The translations under genes were made by a program, and so were the position numbers. Source: Pseudopyrenochaeta lycopersici (Eukaryota > Ascomycota > Dothideomycetes > Pleosporales > Pseudopyrenochaetaceae). From it: DNA of 64,000 bases. Below, in pieces: positions 56,101 to 64,000 of the stretch; the stretch's first letter is position 1, and each line of letters starts with the position of its first letter. The notes under the pieces are model-generated. The model did no database searches. It had not been told where the DNA came from and worked only from the letters and a program-made list of their open reading frames with translations. The stretch spans positions 620,001-684,000 of the forward strand of contig NHZP01000009.1 in assembly GCA_003313425.1 (NCBI GenBank), written 5' to 3'.

Positions 56101-59100
56101 CCCAATCATCAGTATCGAGCTAGCTATCATTCGACTTAGTTCACTGCCCCAGTCGACCCCGTTTGATTCCTCTCTGGTCCGGTTATCGACGCTCACTTAT
56201 TGGTCTGCTTCCCCTCTTGGCGGAGCAAGGGTTAGGAGTCGCCGAGTTCGCTCTAATGATGGAAAATTGGAATTAGATGTTGCACGTAAAAACTGCCTAG
56301 GCAGCACAAGATGTAAATAAGTGTAGAGAGTGAGGGTAGGTAACATATTGAGACAGAAGTCCACGAAGGGTTTCCGATAGCAAAATGTTTCATTGCTCTC
56401 TGGCGAGTGGAGGGCTTTGTCTATAGAGCGCAATGCGAATAAAGAATAATATGCTTATTGCTGCGTGCACGAACTATAAGAGAACTGGAGATCGAACAGT
56501 CTCTAGAGTACAAAATCGGGCCCTAGATGCCTGAAGCGTCGCTGAAGTTCTCATCGGGAAGGTCGCCCATTTTGGCTCATTCAGGAGGACACTAGAGTAA
56601 ACCTGCAAGAAGCCTCTTTGCAGTATTTCAAACCTATCAAACACGAATCGATGGCTGTTGAAGTCAACACAAGCTTCTCTAGCCCAAATTTTGCCGCGCG
56701 TGACGTGCAGACCGATCGAGAAGGTGGAGTTGAAGACGCGCCTCGGCTCGTCGCGCATATTTTCCGGCCGAGACCAAACCGCTTTCTTATCTAGTTTGGC
56801 TCCATTAGGTAACCCTCAACGAGCGCCCCGTCAATCCTCCCAGATCACCAACCTTATTTCAACTACCTTCAGCGACGTGCCGAGAAAGGCTGGATCAGCT
56901 TAAAAGTGTGGCATCCCCAGCAACGGAAGACGTTGTCTCTTGTCAATGTCACGTCTACCGTACACGTGCGCTTTTGCTTTTCTGCCTCGGCTTATTGATC
57001 GAACTTGTACTCGACACCCTGGATTAAGCGAGGTACTAGGTCGAACGCGAATATGAATTCGAGGAGAATCCAGCTTTAGCTGAGAAAGATGAGTCTGGCG
57101 AGTCTTCCGCAGCGTGTCTGTGTTCAGAGGCGAGGCTATATTCCAATCATACTGTCTTCCAGGGGCAGAGCTAGAATTCGGAGACTGGCTTTCTAATCGT
57201 CGGCTATGGCAGAGACGGAATCGTCAAGGCATAACTGAGACACATAAGGCGTGTTCATGATTTAAGATTTCCGACTCTTCGACAGGGTTCAGCTGGACTC
57301 ATAATACCCGGAGGCATGGGACCACGAAAATTTCGTTCATGAATGTTCCGAAACAATATCTTCGATGTGGTGGGCTTTCTCACGAAATAGCACTCATCTT
57401 GTACCGCGCTCGTCGCCGAGTTCGAGGCTCAGAGAGTGTACTGAGAGGGAATGATGCAAGCAACCCCTGGACTGAACACGAAGTCTCTCGAGAAAAGCAG
57501 GCTAAGCAAAGAGTAGGGAGTATGCACAGCATTTACAAGGCAGTCTATTCTCAAGATCTATTTACGCTCAAAATGGAAGGATACCGCGATATCGTGTAGT
57601 CTAGGGCTGCGATAGCTAGTACAGCGACTGAAGCGTTAAAGATGAAGAGGACTTTTCATGGTTCCTTCAACCGAGCAGCGAGATCTTTTTGTGGGCGAGG
57701 ACAGAGGTAAACATTCAGATTAAGCGGAAATACAACTGATAATTTGAGCAGAAGCACGGATGTAGAAATTTCGCCGGATAGTGTTCGAACGACCATTCCC
57801 TCCAACCGTCTAAAGTGTGCACATCCATGCTTTTTTTCAGCCTTACCATAGCACGCCATCATGCTAGTTCTACTCAACATAACGCCACGCCCAGACACAA
57901 ACTGCCGACTCACTGACAATGGGAAAATTCTAGAACGATTTTCTTGGATTTCTTAGATCTTGAACTTCAAGAGTGGAGGCAATTACGAGAATGAACAACA
58001 TCATTGTGCAGTGCATGCAACCTACCTGTTCCTGGCATTATCCACTACAGAAGCAGCATCTACCGAGGTAGACTCGGCAAGTGGACCCGAGCCAGATACA
58101 TACCGGAAGACCCACCGGAATATCCCACTAGTCAGCTAGCTTGAGTAATCAAACTTGGCCAACAGCACCTCGCTCGCACGCCGCGGAGTAACACTTTCCA
58201 CTGCCCTTATCTTGATTCAAAGCCGGTATACTGCAGTTCTGCCATTGGTTAAAAGTGGCGTGCACGATTCACACCTCCCGGGTGCTCTTCCTAGTATGAA
58301 TCTGATAGCATGGATCGCGCCACTTTCAAGATCCACCTTTCAATGTCCAGCGCCTGATCAGGCTTTGTTGGGACTGTCCGAATATATCTGTCGTTAGTCT
58401 AAACATGATCAAGTGGTGCTGCGTCGGCCTTAGTTCGACGCTTCCCAGTGGGTTGCACGGCTCTTGCGGCTTTGCTCTGTAAAAGTGGTTTTCTCCATCC
58501 GCTTGTCGCCTCGTACAGCAGCGATTTACAGTAGCGTCTCTTTGGTCCACTTGTGCTAGCTTGACAGTATCATACTGGGCCTACTCCTGTGCGCTAGCCT
58601 TTACTCGCGCTTCGGTAGACGCTGTCCATGCAGTGTTGGCGAGTCGCCAATCCTCTGCTCGCTGGGAGCTCAGATTTGGCGTGGTATACTCCAAATTGTA
58701 TGAGATGTGCATGCTGGAGATGCTATTGAAGATGCTGTGATAGTAACAAACTGGAAGACTGCTGGCTTCTTGAGCCGCCGACTGGTGTGAATGGAAGGTT
58801 CTTTCCCGCAGCCAGTGTTATTGGACCATTCTACGGGGTCGATACCTTTCCCAATCCTTCATTGCGTCTTCTCTCTTGCTCTGGAACCTTTGATCATACT
58901 CGCGTATGCAACTTCGCAGTGAGTGGGCATCGCCCGGTCAGCACTGTCTTCTTCTGCGAAGTCCTTATACGTTTGGATCAGCCTCTCTATGTTTGCGACA
59001 TAAGAATTCGAATTCCTAGCATTAAGCTTGCTTTTTCATTCGTATAGTTCGGCGACCTATCGACGCGCTTTAGTTTTCAGTGCAGACTGCTCTACAGTGA

Positions 59101-60233
59101 TCGTCAACTTGACGGTTGTTCGTTGCTTCGAAGTCGAAGAAGCGACTGAGTTATTCGCTGGCGATCGACGATGGAATTTGGAGCATCCTCTAATAACCTC
59201 TTCATTGTGAAGCTTTGGTCTGGCAGTATAGGGGGCTTGCTAGGTTGGCTTTATCAGCACGTCATGACTCTTCATGGATGTCTCTGGACATGGTGGCATA
59301 ACGAGTACTTTCTATAGGTGTGAAGTGACATGTCTTATAAAGGTAGTAGATCAGAGCAAGGGCTTTGTAGGCTGTGTAGGTGATTTCAGTGGTAGTCGAA
59401 GTCGTCGGAGTGTTGTGTGGTGGCTTTGGGTGGTGATGTTCGCTCTCGCAGTGTGACAAGGCTCGATTGAGTGCGGTCGTTCGTTTATTCATTTCAAGGT
59501 AATATTGGAGCGTCTGCTACATGTCTAAGAGTCTCTGGTAAGTATGCACGATATCTTTGGTCAACTCACTGTTGCTCAGCCTTGCTCTCATTAGACCAGT
59601 ATTGAAAGATGACCCAGGTGAACAGTGAGCATCTGGACCAGACGGAAAGGGTTGGGAGAGCCTTTGACAACTACGGTGGGCGAGTTTAATGCTGATGCAG
59701 CAGAAAAGGGGTGACGAGGGGAGCGCCGAACCCTGTGGCGAGGGTCTGTGGATGCATGGTGACGATGAAGCATCCAGCCGGCGCATCCACGGATGCAACC
59801 CTTGTGACACCGGGTTGGAGTCGTGGGATATTGGACACGCGAGCAGACGCCTGAATCAAGGAGCAGTTCATTGCCAGTGGTTGTTCCAAAGGATGCAGGG
59901 GGCCCACGCCTTATGTAAAAGCGTGGAGGCCCACACTGACCATATGGGCAATATGGCGCAATCGACTACGATCGCCAGCTTCAGCGCTGAGAGAAGAGAC
60001 TTTAAGCATGGGGTGGGCGGCCACAAGCTAAGCGCATGCTGGGTGACATTTGTACCCTTCTTATAGGGCAGCACGGCATCGCTCATGCGCGCAAGAACGT
60101 CAGTTTTCAAACCCCCCCAGAACGACCGGCCCAAGGCTCAAGCGCAAACCTACCCATACCTCGACATCCCCCTACAAACAGAAGGACGAGATTTTTACGA
60201 GCTGGGCTGAACGCATGCTGCCGATGGAGAGGA

Positions 60234-61350
60234 ATGTCGGAAACTTATCGTCAGCAAGCGTTTGGACGGCCGACCTTCATCGACGCGTCTGCGAGTGGGA
60301 GTTCGTTTGGACGTGACCAATTCGACATGCTCGACACAGCCAACCTCTACCATGAACACAACAACATCCCTGGTCACCGCGTACAACCTCTGCACTCTCC
60401 TTCACAGGATGGCTACCCGCCAGGCCACCAGTTTGCGTATGCGTCGCACAGCAGCAGCATATCGCTCCCAGGTAAGCGCAGAGCTCTATTTATCCTCCTT
60501 CTGCCGGTCTTCACATGTCGCTTCCATCTGTCCCGTATCACAGTGCTTGTCTCCCTCATCCCGTCGACTCCCTGCTCGTGGTTGCAATTCCCGCTGCTCT
60601 GGGTTGCTGGTTTCGGATGACGCTCATTCGGTCCACGAGCACGTCATTCTCACGTGACCTGCCCTGCATAGGTACCTTCGATTGTCTTCACCCACCTAGG
60701 GAGGTGCCAATGCGGCAGTACAACGCTGCTGACTCTCCTATGCCGTACCAACCGGCGGTCAAATACGCTGCAGAGATAGCCGTTCATTCTCTTTCTTTTC
60801 TTTTTACGTTTCGCCCGTGCCATGGTCGCTAACTCTCCTTCGAGGCTTGCAATTCACCTCGCCTACCATGCCAACCATGGCTGCACACATGCAGCAGCAA
60901 TACGACCACGAAAACTCCATCCAAGTAGGCCTTGATGCCCTGGATAATTTTTCTCCCATCACCCCAACCTACAACATCAACGCCTACCGCACCCCATACC
61001 CCGACAGCAATGCCACTTCCACGTCTTCGGCAACCTCGCCAGATGCCGCTCATGCTACCCTAATCTCAGATCCCGTGATTATTGAGGCCGATGAGGACAA
61101 ACGGAAACGCAACCAGGCTGCCTCTGCCCGCTTCCGGCAGAAGAAGAAGCAGCGCGAACAGCAGCTCATGGAGACGACCCGAGACATGCAGGAGCGGACC
61201 AAGAAATTGGAGGCCGAGAATGATGGACTGAAAAAGGAGAACATGTTCCTCAAGAAATTGCTGGTTGAGAAGGTGGATCACATGAGCGACGAGGACCGCG
61301 AGATGCTTAGAAAGGCGACAGAAGGTGCCTTAAACAGCAAGAAGAAATGA
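60234..61350 (+). CDS. bZIP transcription factor, Cys3/MetR-like
   Basis: Best model has two exons, 60234..60471 and 60845..61350, giving 247 residues. Exon 1 starts MSETYRQQAFGRPTF and is polar, Ser/Gly/His-rich. Exon 2 contains a Pro/Ser/Thr region (DNFSPITPTYNINAY) and the bZIP. The basic region is KRKRNQAASARFRQKKKQRE, with the N-x2-A-A-x-S-A-R-F-R pattern of Cys3/MetR-type factors. The zipper continues with regularly spaced hydrophobics through LEAENDGLKKENMFLKKLL. Such factors bind DNA as dimers in the nucleus; Cys3/MetR relatives activate sulfur assimilation, but that specific role is only suggested. The 373-bp intron is unusually long here and contains an ORF segment (QYNAADSPMPYQPA, 60719-60757) that reads like part of the protein but does not join in phase. 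An in-frame ATG at 60036 could add 66 residues. Confidence 0.82.
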
Positions 61351-64000
61351 TGGCTAATGAGGATTCACGACTTGTTTCGATTTCCGTTTTTTGCTAGATG
61401 GGTTCATCATTGGGGGCACTGGAGCTTGGGGAGTAATTGCTGCTTCGATATAACCGGATGCGAAGGCGTTTATGAGTTGAGGCTACACGGTCATTCAAGG
61501 AGTGCTATATCCCCTAATCTGCACCCCTGGTCGCCATGACATGCGAATCAAGTCATCATGAAGGAGACATGCAAACGCTGTCCCAGACTTTTTGCCCGAC
61601 TCGACACAACCCATAAGCAACTCATAAGTTCGCACTCTGTACCAACCACTTTTTCTGGATTGATTCATTCCCAACGCAACAAGCCAAGAATCCATCTCGA
61701 TATTGGAACACAAGACTCTAAGATACACTACTCGAATAGAGTCAGATTTGATATATTTCTTTTTGAATTGAATTCCCCGGGCTGAAAGGAGATGTTAGAA
61801 TAGTTGGCGGCGTAGCTCGGCGGCACCATTTCATTTACAGTGACCGACGTTGAAGCTAAATTAGTAGGCGTTTTTGCGACGTGGACCAACACGCTGTTGT
61901 CGACGCAGGCTTTATATACTTCGCACCACTGGCTCGATATTGTAATAAATGTCTGTAGCGTGGTACAATCCGCACAGTTATCTAAGCATAGTTAGTATTA
62001 TACTAGAACCGCTCTATGCCGGCTTTAGACACAGCTTCTTCACTTACACACTTATAAGTCTTCCGTCTTTGTGTCTTTCTATAAGTAAATCGAGCCAGAA
62101 CAGTGTAATTTCCTACAACCCACATTATTCGGACACACCATCTACTGAATGCAACATTTACAGCATGAAGAACGCGAATCTCCTCATGAACTCATAGGTC
62201 CAAAAATACCATCCCTCGTATCTTGATCGGCGATGTGCACACATGTTCATAGTTGTTCATTACACCATCAAGCATGTCCTTCCTCACTCATATGCCTTGT
62301 ATCATGAATGCAATTCCGGGAGCCTGAAGAAACGTACAAGGGTCCTCTTCGGCCTGCCCCAAACCCGTCGTCCGCAATAGTAAGTCCGGACTCTAACGAG
62401 AGGTCATAGCAGCAAAAGAGGCATAATTGCCGTTCATCTCTCCTATACTGATCGTCCTTAAAGGTCCGACACGCGAGGCCCGACATTTGACGAAGGGCCG
62501 ATAAACGCACGACCCGAGTACTGGTTATGGGGGCCGAATAGTTCAAGTCCACTCTTTTGTGAAGCGTAGGCCTTTACCAGAGTTCGGGATCCAAAGTCAC
62601 GCAAATGGTCCACAGCTTCGTCTTCGTCTTTCAGCGTAAGAAGATGTTCGCCGGCAAGAGCTTACATATATTGCGTGAAGGTTCTGTTACAAAGTCAAAG
62701 CAGCCATAGGAAATGTGAGGTGTCTACAGTCCCCCTAGGTTGAGCGTGGGACAAGAACGCTACGAAGCGGGTAAACATCGAACCACACCCGCACTCTTTC
62801 AAGGTTTACCTTGGTGATATTCCGGCCCGTCGGGTTACTCCACACTGGAATATCGGTATTGGCGACTTGCAGCCACTAGTCCCCAGACGCCCTGCCTGCT
62901 TGGCATGCTCGATCGAGAGCTGACGTGGGGGTACTGCATGAGGTGTTGCTAAAGCGTTGGCGTCTTGAACTAAGATCGATGCAGCCAGCAATCCTTCCAG
63001 GCCCACTTACCTGCGGACACATGTATCATACCACCATAATATTGACACAATTACTCGAATAAAGCCCCGCGGAGTACAAAAAATCAAGTACGTACAGTGG
63101 AAATTTGGCTGGAGTGAGGGGTTGGGCGCAAGCCGCCAAGGGTCGGATGTACATGATCGATGGTAGCAGCACCAAAAAACTCTAAATTAGCGTATGTAGC
63201 TAACTTCTAGTTGTTTTGGACGTTATTAGGCGCTATTTGGTCCTATAATCAACATATTGTAGCATAATACACTTCAGATTCGACGGAAGATCCTTGGTTA
63301 CTGACAACACGCGGAACTCAAACACATACTTTCGTCTCGTCAAGGCTCAATATGACACGTACTCAACCGGTACTTATGCATTCTATCGGAACTATCATAG
63401 TGTCGGGAGGAGATAGAGCTACCCCTAGGTATGTGTTTCCACACTAGCTTCCTAAACCATAGCTTACTCGTTGAGTCACAACTCTACTTCCTTGAAATTA
63501 TAATTGCTTTTTAGATGACGCATCCTATTCATCGTTCTCTCTGACGTCAAAGTAGCCAACTACAACACATCAAAACAACGCGATTGAGTTTTTTCCACGA
63601 CAAGCATCATTTATGCACTTCATCTAAATATACGGAATAGAAAACTAGACAGTATCGCCCTTACTGCTTTTGTCACCCTTACACTATCATAAAACTTAAC
63701 AGTATCACACTACTCTGTTTTACCTTTAGAACGCATCATATCTTTGAAATTTTGACGCACGGTCGTAATAACAATACTCCCTCAACTATATTGATTCCTC
63801 TAGCCTTCCCAACAATTCAGCCTACGGTATCAACGTCCATGGTCTACCAAATGGATTGTATCATGACAGATTCCCACTTAGTCTCACATACACCTCTCAG
63901 AAATTTAAGCGAGAGTAGACCAACTACCAATTGTTCACAGCGATCCTAGACAGTTACTCGTGTTATTTATAGAAGCTACGATAGAAGATAGTTCCAAAAG
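61351..64000. other. Gene-poor right end, no supported feature
   Basis: 2.65 kb, AT-rich toward the end. ORFs of 60-94 codons on both strands lack domains. No telomere-type repeat, RNA gene or transposon ends seen. Confidence 0.5.

Larger units (their letters stand above)
42281..60233. other. Gene-poor stretch of about 18 kb
   Basis: No ORF here exceeds ~140 codons and none gives a convincing intact gene. Composition is uneven, with AT-rich parts (around 43.9-44.6 and 46.3-46.7 kb) and more balanced parts (48-51 kb). Fragments of protein-like sequence appear on the minus strand near 45.7-46.1 kb and 46.8-48.5 kb (separate entries). The rest, including the ORFs at 49.4-51.7, 52.7-53.7, 54.1-54.5, 56.5 and 57.3 kb, shows no family I recognize. 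I saw no long terminal repeats, terminal inverted repeats, reverse transcriptase or transposase motifs, but old transposon copies degraded by point mutation could hide here. Confidence 0.6.

Noticed and set aside
59689..60066. 125-codon plus ORF before the bZIP gene
   Set aside because: No domain and likely 5' untranslated or promoter sequence; an upstream-ORF role cannot be shown from sequence.

Overview
The window is nuclear DNA of a filamentous ascomycete (Pezizomycotina). Genes are mostly interrupted by very short introns (about 44-75 bp) with GT..AG ends and CTGAC/CTAAC-type branch sites. They encode eukaryotic housekeeping proteins plus families typical of filamentous fungi: a hybrid histidine kinase, a kinase-vWA fusion, a CorA-like membrane protein, an RCO3-type hexose transporter and a bZIP factor. 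A dothideomycete (Pleosporales-like) source is my inference from the family mix; no phylogenetic marker was compared. I saw no rRNA, convincing tRNA, CRISPR array or intact transposon.

Layout. Bases 1-11.5 kb: a partial ankyrin-repeat protein running off the left edge (-), a membrane-anchored aspartic-protease-like protein (+), a haem-degrading-domain protein (-), an eight-exon PAS/HisKA/HATPase/REC hybrid histidine kinase (+), a classical SDR (+) and the splicing factor CWC2 (+). Bases 11.9-18 kb: an unknown 515-residue protein (-), a C78/ZUFSP-type deubiquitinase with two apparent GC-AG introns (-), and a mitochondrial HTD2-like hydroxyacyl-thioester dehydratase with an unusual long basic tail (+). 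Bases 18.6-26.1 kb: three genes on the minus strand, a protein kinase fused to a vWA-like domain, a CorA-like membrane protein, and a 111-residue three-exon gene absent from any single long ORF. Bases 27.8-34.9 kb: a dense housekeeping block of mitochondrial HSP60 (with a heat-shock element upstream), cofilin (first exon is just the ATG), GET5/MDY2 and the rRNA methyltransferase NOP2, the last two divergent from a 362-bp shared promoter. Bases 36.7-42.3 kb: a seven-exon hexose transporter with a CreA-like site cluster upstream, and an 811-residue unknown nuclear-looking protein.

From about 42.3 to 60.2 kb there is a gene-poor stretch of about 18 kb with only fragments, including what looks like a decayed fungal multi-pass membrane protein gene on the minus strand near 46.8-48.5 kb. 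A bZIP transcription factor (Cys3/MetR-like basic region) sits at 60.2-61.35 kb, and the last 2.6 kb hold nothing I can support.

The genes do not form an obvious biosynthetic cluster. The least explained material is the kinase-vWA/CorA-like/small-gene group, the type II membrane aspartic-protease-like protein, and the relics in the gene-poor stretch.
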